Of a DNA stretch of 64,000 nucleotides, positions 34,801 through 45,639 are shown piece by piece. The position numbers were made by a program, and so were the translations under genes. This DNA comes from Echiichthys vipera. Its lineage: Eukaryota > Chordata > Actinopteri > Perciformes > Trachinidae. The first letter of the stretch is position 1. Every line of letters starts with the position of its first letter. The notes beneath the pieces are model-generated. The model was not told the origin of the DNA, ran no database searches, and saw only the letters and a list, made by a program, of their open reading frames with translations. The stretch is from positions 20,554,193 to 20,618,192 of the forward strand of contig OY829648.1 of assembly GCA_963691815.1 (NCBI GenBank), given 5' to 3'.

Positions 34801-37800
34801 TTTTGGGTTAAGATCAGATTCAAATGTGGACACATTCAGAAATAACTTTCTCTTACACCAAAAGAAAATTCTGATTCAGTTTTAAAGCCACATTATGCAA
34901 CTACTTTACCTTAAAGCTTCAAAATCACAGAACCGGGCAAGTGGGCAGTGGTACTGGGTTCAGTAAAGAGGACGTTGATGTTGGAAGCTAAAGGCATATT
35001 TTCTGTATTTTCTCAAATGCTCTCAGGACAATGTCCAACAAATTAGATGTGAAGTTGTTCTTTCACACATGTAGCACACGACAGGAGATTGTCTGTATCA
35101 GACACGTTCTCACTAACTGGATATTCTCTGTTTTGTTTAGGTGAGGGCTGGCGCCTGGAGGCTGGACATGACAATGATAACACTGCAGCCACATAACCGG
35201 TTCTTAATTTGGTCATAAATAACAAAGTCTCTTAGGGCTTCCTTAGTTTGTCTGAAGACATTTTTGTTGGCGACTTCAGTAAATGACCCTTCTTCTTCAC
35301 TCTTGGATGTTTGTTTTCTTTCAGTTTCACGTGAACCGTATGACAGAGACGCCATCATCATCATCCTTTGTATGGAGCGTACAGGTTGAAGTCCATTTGA
35401 TGTTCAATCCGACTGATTTGGACATTTCAGCTGTGACATACAGCTCCTCTGGGTTAATGTCTAGATAGGTCCTCTGGGTTAATAGGTTTACAGTGCATGA
35501 GTGAATAGGGCTTAAAGAAGAGAAAAGCAAAGGACTAGAGTAAATCTCTGACTGGCTTTTAGTTGTTGGCGGGAGATTCATGAAATAAAATGCTGCAAAA
35601 GAGACGCTGAGCTGGTCATCTTGCTGTCGGACTGGCACAGTAAGTAATATTAGCTGGTGTGTCTTGCGTTGTTGCACTTGCTTGATATTTTGCTTGTTTG
35701 ATGTTAGCAAAGTTGTCAACTCTCTAGTTTTTGATCATGAGTAATGTTATCATAGAATTGCACCTGTACAGCTGACTATATTTACTACAGCAGTGTAAAT
35801 GTAGGGTCGCCATATTGCAAAAAACACAAATTCTTACATAATGTTGCTTTAAGAAAAATTGGTTTTCATCGTCATGTCTGTTAGTGTTACTATAGAGTGA
35901 GCATTTACTGCAAAAGATCACTACCTATTTCCATGTAAATCAGTTCACAATGTTGGTCTCTTTCCACTTACCCTGACAGGTGTAGTCAATGGTGAGATTG
36001 TTGCAGTTTGGAGGTAAATCTGGATCTATTGTTGCAGGAAGTTCATTTGGTGGTTTCTGATATATTTCACTTGGATTTAAGAAATCTGTAGAAAAAAGAA
36101 AGCGGCACACACATTAAACATGATGAACTCTGATCTACACCACATGCCGTTAAACAGGACTTTGCTGTACATACCAACACCGATGCTTTTGGTGAGGTTA
36201 AAGGAACCCAAACAGTTTTCTGAAGAGAATCTTGTCGTCAAATCTTTGCAAATGTCATCGTAATCAGGTTTGATACAGAACTGTCTTGCGTCACTTTTGC
36301 ATGGCTGAACTGAACGTGTCGATAGAAAAGAGCTGATGTCCCAATCACTCCGGTAACAAACATATTTAGGCATGCAGCTGCCATCTGTAACGTCAAGTTT
36401 ATCTGAAATACACAAGTGAAATGAAATGTTCAAATATGTGTGTTTGTCTGATTTCTTAAATTTAAAGAAGATGAAATTCAACAGTATGAATTAATTTCAC
36501 TCACTCATCCCAGTTGTCATGGTTTTATTTTCAAGGCGGTTACAGGGTGTTTCTTTGCCATCAACAAATGTCACATGATGCTCATACTCAGTACAGGGCT
36601 TCAGGTTCTTGATTGGATGTTCTGAGTCTTGCCTGGAGAACTGAACAGTTACATTTTTTCCAGTCCCTGGTCGTCCTCCTTCTTTAATGTTTATGGTGTA
36701 GTTTCCAGTGGTAACATTGTCAAGCATGTCAATCCTGAGGCCAAACTTGATCTGTGTGACAGTGTAAGAACCTGCACACGAGATCAACAGAGTCATAACA
36801 TCACAAAGTTACTATAAACCACCTGATGACATTTTTTCTATCTTAGACTAACTGTATAAATCTAATGTAATAGCTTGAGATAATTACAGGAAATCAATAT
36901 GATAAATAATTTGTTAAAATGAGTGTTAAGGTGACCTGCATTATATTTTGTACAATAACACTGATACTTACACTGTGCAGGTGGAGGGGCGTGTGTTGTG
37001 ACTGGAGAGCACATTCAAGTGATTTAAGAAAAGGAGACAACAAAACATTAATATATGATTATAAAACTTTGAAATATACTTTTCCGAAGCAAGTTGCAAG
37101 TGAAGCAACTGTCTGTATTTCAGGAACTTCTGGTAACCCACTGTTGTCAATAAGATTAACATCACAGCCCAATAGAAGAACAAATGGAGGTAAAGGAGAA
37201 AAGTCCAACCTTCGGTGGGAAGAGTCACTGTGGTGTTGGACGTGGTGATTGGAGGCAGAGAGACCGTTTTCTTTTGGTTGCAGGAGGAGCAGTAGTGACT
37301 ATGGGCAGCATGCTGTTTTACCGTGCTTATAACTTATATGAATGACAGTCTTATCACGGTCCTATACATTTCCGAAATGTCAGTGAAATCAGTTTTAATA
37401 CTTTTGAAGAGTTTTGCAATTATATCAGTGTATTATGTGCAATGTATTTTTTCTCTTTGAATGCAGTCTTCCGTCTTGGGAGTAAGACCCCAGCTCGTGT
37501 TAATGAACCATGTTGTGTTCAGTCATCTACTGGAAATGAACAGCCACTGACCACAATCTGCTCTGAGTTTTGAGTTGAGTTTTAAAATGTGGTTAATTTG
37601 ACATACAGGAAATATGAACTGTGTTTAGTGGTGAAACTCGTCTCACAACACTTCAAACAACTACTTCTTCAGTCTTTATGACTTTATGACAATCATCATT
37701 ATGGCTGACTTATCTCTTATCTATCTTGGTGGATTGTGGAAATGTTTTCTTGAATGCGCAGATAGTCTGGTCTTTGAGAAGCTTGAGCAGAATGCTTGAA

Positions 37801-38383
37801 GATTTAATATTTTCTGTCTTTAATGTTCAAGAGGTACTTACTTTTAATAGAGCTTGTGATGTTGAGTTTAAATTCATAATTGGAAAAGATAATGCAGTTT
37901 CTGAGGGTTAGACAAAGCAAAAACCAAACACGTGTTCACCAATTCTTTTCTAAAGCACCTTATATGTACAGATAATGCATGTATTGTATCAACCACCCGC
38001 GGACTGTTCTTTAGCCATAGACTCTTTCTACTAAACTACAAAGTAGACAGAGGCAGATGTAGCTGCTGACTGCAGAAACCCTTTATATGTTAAATAATTA
38101 GCACTGTACTGTAAATTAGTCAATTTAAAGTCACAGGAAAGACGTGTTCTTGAGAGTGATGTTCTAGGATGAAAGTAATTTCAGATGTTTTGAGAGCGGA
38201 CTGTAAACTATACTCATCTGCATTACATTTTCGTATTTTCAATATATTATTACGACTTACTATATACTAAAATAAAAAATTAACAGCCCATGAGCCTGAC
38301 ATTGAAGATGGTTACTTACAGTCTGCTTTTATGATGATGCATGCCCAGAGCAGCAGGATCTTGAGAGCACAGAGACCTGCCAT
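28769..38383 (-). CDS. CD45 (PTPRC)-like receptor lacking visible phosphatase domains
   Basis: CD45 is the leukocyte receptor tyrosine phosphatase: a mucin-like and fibronectin-III ectodomain, one membrane helix, and two cytoplasmic phosphatase domains. Twelve minus-strand exons here chain in consistent phase (38383-38320, 37001-36972, 36771-36505, 36402-36175, 36085-35972, 34731-34597, 34498-34343, 33585-33463, 33155-32941, 30506-30446, 29210-29093, 28808-28777). They give about 516 residues if the last exon reads through its donor to TAG at 28769-28771. Residues 1-21 are a signal peptide, about 32-464 the ectodomain with 11 N-X-S/T sites, and about 471-492 the membrane helix. Matches to CD45 include KLFDLEPFTEYSC, CEFEFKDLSYLTEYKLE, VTVFNGELESNP, YNEKTRF and VYKFYVLRS. 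No phosphatase motif (WPDHGVP or HCSAG) is seen downstream. It could be a phosphatase-less paralogue, a truncated CD45 or a pseudogene. The ectodomain frames are intact. Confidence 0.85.
29093..29210 (-). CDS. CD45-like exon: transmembrane helix
   Basis: It runs from TTTTACAG to AA|GTAAAG and encodes YNEKTRFICRIVVFFIVITS, MTLGFLVYKFYVLRSRRSR. It closely follows CD45, which has YNSK, a hydrophobic run and LYKIYDLHKKR. If the donor is not used, the next codons are Lys and TAA (29091-29089), ending the protein at once. Confidence 0.9.
29466..30077. mobile_element. hAT-type MITE in CD45-like intron
   Basis: Perfect 13-bp terminal inverted repeats, CAGGGGTGTCAAA and TTTGACACCCCTG. The flanks GTCTGAAG and GTCTTGAG match at 6 of 8, a worn 8-bp target duplication. 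The outer parts (AGGGGCCACA, TGGCCCACGGGCCGTATG) match a widespread fish element. The centre (about 29690-29890) looks like a nested different repeat. Confidence 0.85.
30251..30364 (-). pseudogene. decayed duplicate of the CD45-like FN3 exon
   Basis: It is nearly identical to the exon at 33463-33585 and its 3' flank; the homology runs about 30151-30364 against 33356-33580. The minus strand reads ITGLKPFTNYTCKVQP and then a stop, with another stop soon after. The donor AAGTAAGT has become GAAGTGGC. It is therefore a dead copy from a tandem duplication. Confidence 0.85.
30446..30506 (-). CDS. CD45-like exon: membrane-proximal tail
   Basis: It runs from TTTCTTTTCAG to T|GTATGT and encodes VTVFNGELESNPRKETVTTS. 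It matches the CD45 FHNGDYPGEPF...STS segment just outside the membrane. It enters in phase 0 and leaves in phase 1, exactly as the neighbours need. Confidence 0.88.
31009..31900 (+). mobile_element. Tc1/mariner remnant with internal deletion
   Basis: It starts near AAGTTGGGACCAGTTGG and CTGTGTAAAATGTAAATAG, the usual 5' end of a common fish Tc1-like element. It continues through a broken transposase-coding part; recognisable bits are ATTAAAAGATTCAGAGAATC and GTCCTGTGGTCTGACGAGTC. It then jumps to 3'-end-like sequence at about 31740. Multiple frame breaks leave no working transposase. It lies within a CD45-like intron. Confidence 0.75.
32196..32465. repeat. dispersed repeat family A, copy 1
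   Basis: It contains CCCTTTCAAAATATGATATC and ATGTTCGGCTGTTGTTGTCT with GGAGTGTTTGGACCCGGAA. Related copies are at 39948-40110 and about 47318-47480. Family unknown to me. Confidence 0.65.
32466..32745. repeat. percomorph interspersed repeat (AACATAATGCCTCC type)
   Basis: It contains AATCAGTTCATCCTTGAGTC, CAAATGAACATTTGTGCCAA and GAAAACATAATGCCTCCAGC. I recognise all three from a very common percomorph repeat. It sits in a CD45-like intron. Confidence 0.7.
32941..33155 (-). CDS. CD45-like exon: membrane-proximal FN3 module
   Basis: It runs from TTCTTACAG to GAG|GTTTGT, ending in phase 0. It includes VPDDIIPLDVKVPENNVIRV, RLNGPLYLRNFFARLYHNGA and CEFEFKDLSYLTEYKLE. This parallels the last CD45 FN3 module (CDFRVKDLQYSTDYTFK). 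Confidence 0.9.
33463..33585 (-). CDS. CD45-like exon: FN3 module, C-terminal half
   Basis: It runs from TCCAACAG to A|GTAAGT and encodes RGTCNITGLKPFTDYTCKVQ, then PRYNNRIVTKPTHVKVRTDS. GLKPFTDYTC is the FN3 E-F signature. A degenerate duplicate of this exon is at 30251-30364. Confidence 0.9.
33735..33785. repeat. degenerate (ATCA)n tract
   Basis: Imperfect AATC/ATCA tetranucleotide repeats. Confidence 0.8.
34003..34090. repeat. interspersed repeat fragment (CATCCATTTTCTTC type)
   Basis: CCATCCATTTTCTTCAACCA followed by CCCAGCTAACATTGAGCGTG matches the core of a widespread fish repeat that lies in many introns. Confidence 0.65.
34343..34498 (-). CDS. CD45-like exon: FN3 module, N-terminal half
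   Basis: It runs from CCAACAG to A|GTGAGT and encodes ELEIIFTKKTPTNTSIDLRW, then RTYSENCRRVLPHLQLSYDC. The IDLRW tryptophan is the conserved B-strand residue of fibronectin-III folds. Confidence 0.87.
34597..34731 (-). CDS. CD45-like exon: FN3 module
   Basis: It runs from CTCCTCAG to G|GTAAGT and encodes YGKLNDSKKLFDLEPFTEYS, then CTGQIKNNNQTTNHTTAIKF. This aligns directly with the CD45 segment that reads KLENLEPEHEYKC. It has two adjacent N-glycosylation sites. Confidence 0.9.
34882..35852. mobile_element. non-autonomous element with 20-bp inverted ends
   Basis: The left end TTAAAGCCACATTATGCAAC and the reverse complement of the right end, TTAAAGCAACATTATGTAAG, match at 17 of 20. No transposase and no clear target duplication are seen. 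It fills the intron between two CD45-like ectodomain exons. Confidence 0.7.
35972..36085 (-). CDS. CD45-like exon: linker and first strand of FN3 module
   Basis: It runs from TTCTACAG to G|GTAAGT and encodes DFLNPSEIYQKPPNELPATI, then DPDLPPNCNNLTIDYTC. The NLTIDYTC end joins the next exon like the NITYRFQC stretch of mammalian CD45. Confidence 0.88.
36175..36402 (-). CDS. CD45-like exon: cysteine-rich module
   Basis: It runs from TATTTCAG to G|GTATGT (an earlier in-phase GT is weaker). About 76 residues include KLDVTDGSCMPKYVCYRSDW and six or more cysteines, ending LGSFNLTKSIGV. Its phase 1-1 borders fit both neighbours. Confidence 0.87.
36505..36771 (-). CDS. CD45-like exon: first ectodomain module
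   Basis: It runs from TGTGCAG to A|GTGAGT and encodes 89 residues starting CSYTVTQIKFGLRIDM. It contains IKNLKPCTEYEHHVTF, the NLKPxTxY signature of fibronectin-III modules, and four N-glycosylation sites. It occupies the position of the CD45 N-terminal Cys module. Confidence 0.88.
36972..37001 (-). CDS. CD45-like mini-exon: Thr/Pro linker
   Basis: A 30-nt phase 1-1 exon between CTCTCCAG and GTAAGT encodes FTTHAPPPAQ, with the next codon completing a cysteine. Its size and composition suit a skippable mucin-type exon. The start resembles that of the frameshifted exon at 37298. Confidence 0.7.
37206..37298 (-). pseudogene. possible decayed mucin-like exon
   Basis: After an acceptor-like CCCATAG, the minus strand reads TTAPPAT in the expected frame and then meets TGA. 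A one-base shift gives SLPPITTSNTTVTLPTE, a Ser/Thr/Pro-rich glycosylated stretch like the alternatively spliced CD45 exons. The donor is weak (G|GTTGGA). It is either a frameshifted relic or not an exon. Confidence 0.35.
38320..38383 (-). CDS. CD45-like exon 1: signal peptide
   Basis: ATG at 38383-38381 starts MAGLCALKILLLWACIIIKA followed by D, a typical short signal peptide with a leucine-rich core. It ends at T|GTAAGT (phase 1), as does nearly every ectodomain exon here. The 5' untranslated exons and promoter are not identified. Confidence 0.8.
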
Positions 38384-39767
38384 ATCCAGGACTTAAGGTG
38401 TGTTTGGCCTCACAACAGACAGAATAGTCTGAATACAGAATAATCAAATAGGCTGATAATCCCAAGTTTTTTTCACTTCTATTAAATGCTGAAAAAGAAA
38501 TGTCTAATTGCTACTGTATAATAATGTCAGCAGCTGCCTGACTACTTTCTGACACCGTAAACCTGTGGTTCTGCTATGCTGCTGCAAACAGGAAATCCTC
38601 TATTCTCTAAACCTCTTAATCAATTTTCTTAGTGTGTGCGCTATACAGAATTTATTTTTTCACACTGTGACTCTTTAGTACTTTTTTTTTAAGCAAAGTA
38701 TTAGTAATGATTCAAAATCAATTTACTTCCAATATATTGTATTAATAAAAACCAATGGAAGTGAAGTGACAAGTCAATTTGCCAGCATATATCCATGCAT
38801 TGCAAAGAACTTACAGAACAATTAAAATCTGACAAATAAATAATAGAGAATCCAAAACAGTCTGTACTGATGCTTTCTAAATTAATGTTAATCCATGTTG
38901 AGACATTAGACAATGTTGCACTGCTAGTCTCCCTTAATTAAAAGAACAGTTAATGCGACACACTGATCGGATTTCTGTTCTGTGTCTCTCTTTTGTGCAA
39001 CACCAAAGACTGGCGGGCGCTCCACTACTGCATTGCGATGCATCTAAGAATCGATTTCTTCCCCCCACCTCTAGTTTGCACGTGCTCATCCCTTCAGATG
39101 GTGGAAGCCTGATTCTATGACGGAAAATCCTGCAGAAAAAGTTGCTATTCTACACTTGGCAACAACTGACCAAAAAAGGAAGACAGATTTGTCAAAAAGA
39201 GAGTATAAAAGAAAGTCTGACAATAAACAAAATAAAACTATAAGCAGCTACCGCCAAGGCTGAAAAATTTAAACCAATGCTTACTTCCCAAAACTGCAGT
39301 TTTTCAAATGTCCACTTGTGGCTAGCCCCAAAACCAAGTCAATTCCCATTGACCCATAAAAAAATAAACATGTTTACAACATGGTTTTGTCAACTGTATA
39401 GGGTCTTTTATAACTCACCTGTAAATTGTATTGAGTGCTGGCCGCTTTATGTGACAGCTGGGTGCTGTCGCAGTAGGCGAGCATTGACTGTAGGCATCAT
39501 TTAGCCAGTTCAGAATTGTGCCAAAGGATATTGTCACTGAATTTGGATGTAGCAGCAGATCTTTAAGTCACATGACCAATGTTTTACTTGCATTTGGTAA
39601 ATGTCATATTCATAAAGCAAAGGTCTCTAAGTCTTTCCCTAACATTAACATTTTCATGGTTGAATCCAATTTGTACATGGATACATTAACCCTTATGACA
39701 AACAAAAAGTGAACGCACATTGCTCTATTTTGATTACCGTAATTATTTTCAGTAGCCCCTGTTTACG

Positions 39768-39768
<1 letters not shown>

Positions 39769-39804
<36 letters not shown>
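39769..39804. repeat. (TA)n microsatellite with AGCCCCT/AGGGGCT flanks
   Basis: Eighteen TA units. The flanks AGCCCCT (about 39752-39758) and AGGGGCT (39804-39810) are inverted repeats. Confidence 0.95.
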
Positions 39805-39807
<3 letters not shown>

Positions 39808-39947
39808 GCTTAGGATAATGTATGTGTGGAATTTTCAATTTCTGGCGTTTGTTTGGCCTTTTCCAGAATTCTGCCTATCCCAGCTCCATGTTCAGTGATC
39901 TTTGCTTCTATTTGCATATATGAGGGAGGCCGACCATCCGGCTAAGT

Positions 39948-40110
39948 TGTGACGTAACACCCTTTCAAAATATGATTTCCGGGTCTCTTTCTTATAAATG
40001 AAAAAGATGTCTAACTGACGTTGGAGGTGATCGTAAATGTTCGGCCGTTGTGTCCGATTTATTTCAACCGAGCGTTTGGACTTGGAAATTGTATTTCGAA
40101 GGAGTGTTAC
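39948..40110. repeat. dispersed repeat family A, copy 2
   Basis: It shares ACCCTTTCAAAATATGATTT and ATGTTCGGCCGTTGTGTCCG with copy 1 at 32196. The minus-strand open frame over it has no other support as a gene. Confidence 0.65.
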
Positions 40111-40544
40111 GTCGGATTTAATAGCCGGATAAAAATCACCTCTCAATGTAATGCAGTTCAACACTGCCACTTTTTATAACCGCACTGCTAAAACATAATT
40201 GAATAATTTAATTAACACCTCTATGACAGTGTTATCATCAGTGCTTACATTATAGGCATCATAGCTTTGACTTGTTTGTCTTGGGCAGCGCTAAACTCCA
40301 GATGCAGCAGCCTTATAAAAAAGATGGCCTGACATCCGGCACACTTCCCAGCACTGTGCATCCGGTGAGCCAGACCTCAGGTCGGGTTATCTTTCCACAC
40401 ACTTTGATGCCCGCCTGATGTCCTGTATGTTAAGTTTTGTTCTTAGACCAGTTTGCTCTGCGATTGAAAAGCTTCACAAAGGACTTATGATATGAGACAT
40501 AAAACAGAGCAAAAGCAGATGTCTTCCTGCTCTCGTGCTCTCAT

Positions 40545-40545
<1 letters not shown>

Positions 40546-40585
<40 letters not shown>
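40546..40585. repeat. (TC)n microsatellite
   Basis: A perfect TC run of about 20 units. Confidence 0.97.
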
Positions 40586-40588
<3 letters not shown>

Positions 40589-41667
40589 CTTTTTTGCTGA
40601 CTCTTTCCTGCTCTTACAGGCCAACAGTATTATAGCCAGATGCTGTCTCTTCTCTCCCAAACTTCTTTCTCCCTTTTCTCTCCCATTTTAAGGAAAGAAA
40701 ACATTCTGCGTTTGCTCCCGGAGTTAATGTTTCCATTCGTGCAGTTTCATTAATTTCTGCTGTGTTGTTAGTGTGTTTGAGGTCATTAGCTGAGTGTTTA
40801 TGGTTTCCTTCCTTCTTGCCTCCCTTGAGTCACCCCCTCCTCCACACCCTCACCACGTTCTGTAGGTTCCCTTCACTCCACCCACCCAGACTAACCTATC
40901 CCTCTGGGCCCTCCAACTCCCTCTTGGCCAGGGAGCAGTGGGGGTGGGCATTGGCTCTTTCCCCGTAATGAACTCCACAGGGACTGCTGTTCAGTTTCAT
41001 CACAGCAAAAATTGCTCCCATGGAGCCCTGAACACAGTAAAAACAAACAAAAGTAAATATCTGGAATTAATACACAAGCATTTGGCCCTTCCCTGCATCC
41101 ATAGCCCCGCCCTCATGGATATTTTTGTGTTGCTTCAAACTGGCTTTGCATTCTTAATGTAATGGTAAGAAAGTATTTTTGAAAAGGTTGGGGAGCATGC
41201 AATTTATTCCTGCTGTTTGCCATACATCCCAAATCCATGCATCCCTTAGTCCATCTTGTGGTGAAACGTCTTTACTGCAGTTTGCTTTTACTGGAGTCCT
41301 TTTAAAATGCATAACTATGCTCTGTAGTAGACAGGAGCTTTGTTGAATGTATGTTCAAATAATTAAACCTTTAAAGATCAATCTTAAAGCCATTTAATGG
41401 AGCTGTAAATTAATATAATCAATCTGAATATAGCACATTTCATGTGCTGTAACATAATTTATACAAAGATAAACATGATTTCTCTCTCTTTCTATCCCCC
41501 CCAACTGGTCAAGACAGATGGCCTCCCACCATAGCATTGGGTCTGTTCTGACGTTTCTGCATGTTGAAAGGAAGGTTTTCGTTGCCACTGTGCACACGAT
41601 TGCTTCAATGCAACTTGCAGTTGCTCATGGGGGAGTTTTGGGTCTCTGTTAATCTGTGTGTGAGTGT

Positions 41668-41755
41668 GGTCTAGACCTACTCTCTATGGAAAGTATCTTG
41701 AGATAACTTTTGTTATGATTTGGCACTATAAATAAAATTGAATTGAATAGAATTC
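41668..41755 (+). repeat. SINE/LINE-type 3' tail
   Basis: AAGTATCTTGAGATAACTTT, TGTTATGATTTGGCACTATA and then AATAAAATTGAATTGAATAG. This is the characteristic tail and short-repeat end of a very common percomorph retroelement. The head is missing or unrecognised. Confidence 0.7.
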
Positions 41756-42661
41756 CCAAGTCCCAATCTTTTTGCTTTTTTCAGATTTATTCCTCGTATT
41801 AATATGACTAAATATCTCAATGCAAAAGAATTAAGTAGTCAAACACACTGGGAAATGCATCTACAAGGCTTTGTGCATATAATTAAGTTAACCAACTAGT
41901 ATTCTATTCTTCAGTCCAAATGCAAAAAAAAATTCTGCTTCAGAAAGAGTCTCTCATCCTCACTGTGTGAATTGGATGGTGCTCGCACTTTAATTTCTTG
42001 AGTACAAGAATAAAGAAATGAGCACTCATTTTATAAATAGAATCATGACTTTAAGGTACATTATAAGCATGGCTTATGTGTGTTTACGTGTATAAAGACA
42101 GAGCATGGAAGAAGTAGCAGAATTATCATTTGTCCCAGGTGATCTTTGAGTGTTCTGAGGCAGAAAAATGGGGCTGTTCCAGAGGACATTGACTTGAATT
42201 TTTTTTCTTCGTTTGTTTGTTTTGTTTTTAGAAGCCTGAAATATCAATATTTTTTGCGCATTTGAAATAGCTTGTGGCGCAGGCTTGGCAATGGCAGCCT
42301 GAGCTTCAAACATATTAGTTTGCTGGGAGAGAAGAATCACCAGGGACAGTCTCCAAACACAAGCGGGAACAGCAGCACAGTCCTGTTCATCATTTGAAAG
42401 CTGCTATTGTTTGAACTTGAGTAACTTTAAACAGGTTAAACTCATATTTAGAATGAAACGGTTGTCTTGTAGGCCTGCTCGGTTTTCAGGTTAGAATATT
42501 TGTCAGCGGCTGCTCTCTAGGGAAAATGTTGTGAGGTTCAGGTAAAGAAAGACGGTCCCTGCAGTCATTTATCAGTGGGAAGCTACACCCAGCAGGCTGC
42601 AACTGGCGTCACTCATCAGCACGGTTCCTGACACACTAAAATACAGTATGTGGAAGCAGGT

Positions 42662-42804
<143 letters not shown>

Positions 42805-43255
42805 GAGTAACACCACACATAATAAGCATGTGTACACTGGTGTAATGAGTGACTCTTGCTCTGCATGTCCTTAATCTGCAACCACCAGGCCAGCACAGAG
42901 GGGGCACAGTAAAGTACAAGCAGCCTGCAGTGAGCTGAGCCAAAATAAAAAGCCAAGTGGCTCACTAAACCCATCAGGGACTCTTAAAAGGCATGCACTG
43001 CTTCATCCTCGTCTGTCCTGCAGCCCTACGGGAGGTTTATAAAACACCACCCTGCAAAACTAAACTTGGATTCATCGGTCCAGCCTTCCGGAACAGGCGT
43101 TTTCACAAACTGTAAACTATTGGAAACAAATGCAGTCTTAAATGTGTTCAAAAGAAACTTGATCCTCAGAGACACTTTACAGGTGGCCGGGGGTGTGTCA
43201 GATGTGGACAGCCCTCCCCAATGCGCACACACACTCTTACACAATCTTACACACT

Positions 43256-43392
<137 letters not shown>

Positions 43393-45365
43393 TACTGCTG
43401 GTTTTTGCTTCCTATGTGAGACTTTAGTTACCCCTCCCCTAGTTGACCAGACTACTGCCTGTAAATAGAGAAAGGTGTCAGGCTTGGTCTGTGGTGAAAA
43501 AAAAGCAGATTTTTGGGTCAGTGTGTAAGATTAGGTGAAGGTTAGGGTATAAGGTAAGGCAAGTAGTAGTGGGGTTAGGGTACGTCTCAAGGAAATTATT
43601 GTTAGTCAGTGTAATGTCTTCATAAGTGACCTAGTACAATTATTATTATAATATGTGATGCTTGTAAATACATAAAGATATTAGAAGTTTTATATGGCTT
43701 GATATCAATAAATCAATAAAAATATCAGTAACATCCAGTAAAACCAATTTACAACTTTAAATGAATCAGTGCATTAACAACGATCGAGCAGTTCATTTGC
43801 AAATATTTAGATCTGGCTGACAACACGGCGAATTAAAACCAGGTTTCAATCTTTCAGTCTTGTGTTCTTCGACAAAACTCCTTGAGATTTTTTTTTCTTT
43901 GGTGATAAACATTAGGCAGGTTTTATGTCCTCTTAAGTCTCTTACATTTCAACCCCATGCCAGACTTCCGAAAGGATTTCCCTCACTGTCACAGGCACAT
44001 GTGCTTGGCTCTAGTAAAATAAGCACTGTGGCCATAAACTTGCCAATGAGCTGTCCCCAAATAACCACATCTGTCAGCTCAACTTAAACAGGCCCTAAAG
44101 AGTCACTTTTAAAGATGAAGGGATCTCGCCGGCTGCACAGAGACTCGGTGGGGGACGATTCTTATCTTTGGCATGAGGTAGAGAAAAGTACATATCATGA
44201 TAAATGTTCATGTGCTGTTTAAGGATGGGACACAGACTCTTCTGAAACCAAAAGAAAGTTCAAATATTATTACATAGGATTTTTTAAAAATAAAGAAAAT
44301 TGTTACTGAAAAACATGTCCCGCATTGGGTGCTTTCTAAATCGATCCGTCATGTTTTAATTGTTAAACCGTGCACTCATGCAACATTATGTAATACTGCA
44401 CTTTCTCTCTAATTACCGAGGTACTAGAACAGACTCTCGTTTTATTACCAGCCAAGTTAAATTTAAACCATCACACACTTGCACACAACTTGAGCTTAAA
44501 GGCAGTTCTGCATCTCACCTCATAACAGTAAAGCCACGGACAATAAACTGATTGCTGGTCTCAAATTTAGGCTGTGCAGTTTGCGTTTTAGGAGTGATTT
44601 AAACAGCTGGCATGAGATGAGACTGCGTACGCAAGAGAGGAGAGATTTTGTGTAAGTGTGTGTGCTGTGAAAGGAAAGAGGGGGTGTTGTTGTACCTGGT
44701 CTTGCTATGTTTCCTTGTTCCCACGGTCCTCTCTGCACTGCAGTCAACCCCTCCATCCCCCCTATACCCGATCCTCAGCCTCCTGAGCACACTGACTGTA
44801 CCTCCTCTGAACTTATGGAAACAAAATGTCCTACTAAAGCTAAGGTTTAAAGGTTGCTGAGGAGGGGAGGAAGGAGGGGGTGGATGAGAGAGCATGCAGG
44901 GAGTAACGGTTGCTGTCAGCATATCCTAGATAAGTTGTGGGTGTCAACTTTAGGAAGAAGCAAGAAAAATTAGACTTAAGACGAGGCATTGTCTGGTAAA
45001 ACAACTGTAGTCTGTGTGTTTCTAGCTGCACCTGAAAGACAGGCGAGGAGCCAGACACACTTTTTCATGGTTCCAAAAAAAAACAAAAACAGGGTAAAAT
45101 AAAAACTTGGATCATTGTGGAATGCTGTCTGTTCTGGATATAATCAATAGCTAAAGAAGAATCCAGTTCAGGGTTGTCTCTCATATTTCAATCCCTGCTC
45201 TTCTGTGATCAATAAAAGTGAGCTGAAATCAAAGCGGGCCCTCTTTACTATTGTCTATTCAACGTTAGCAGACAAAGACTGAGGAGCCTTTGATCGCCCT
45301 GTCTGCAGGGCCCACAGCTAAACACAGACCCCATCCTCCCACACCCACCCACCACCTCCAGGTGA

Positions 45366-45368
<3 letters not shown>

Positions 45369-45430
<62 letters not shown>
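45369..45430. repeat. (GT)31 microsatellite
   Basis: An uninterrupted GT run. Confidence 0.98.
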
Positions 45431-45433
<3 letters not shown>

Positions 45434-45639
45434 TACGCTAACCAACATGTATTTTTCACACATACAAGCGCACGTACACAAAACAAAAGCACTTTTTAGG
45501 AATCACAGAGAGGGAAGCTATGAGGTTGTGTTGTCAGCTGGCAGGTCATCACACAAGTTGCTGGCCACTGTGGTAAAGTGTGTTATTGTGTGTTACTGTA
45601 TGTGCTGTGCGTGGCTGTGTTGTGCTGTGCAGTTCAGTT

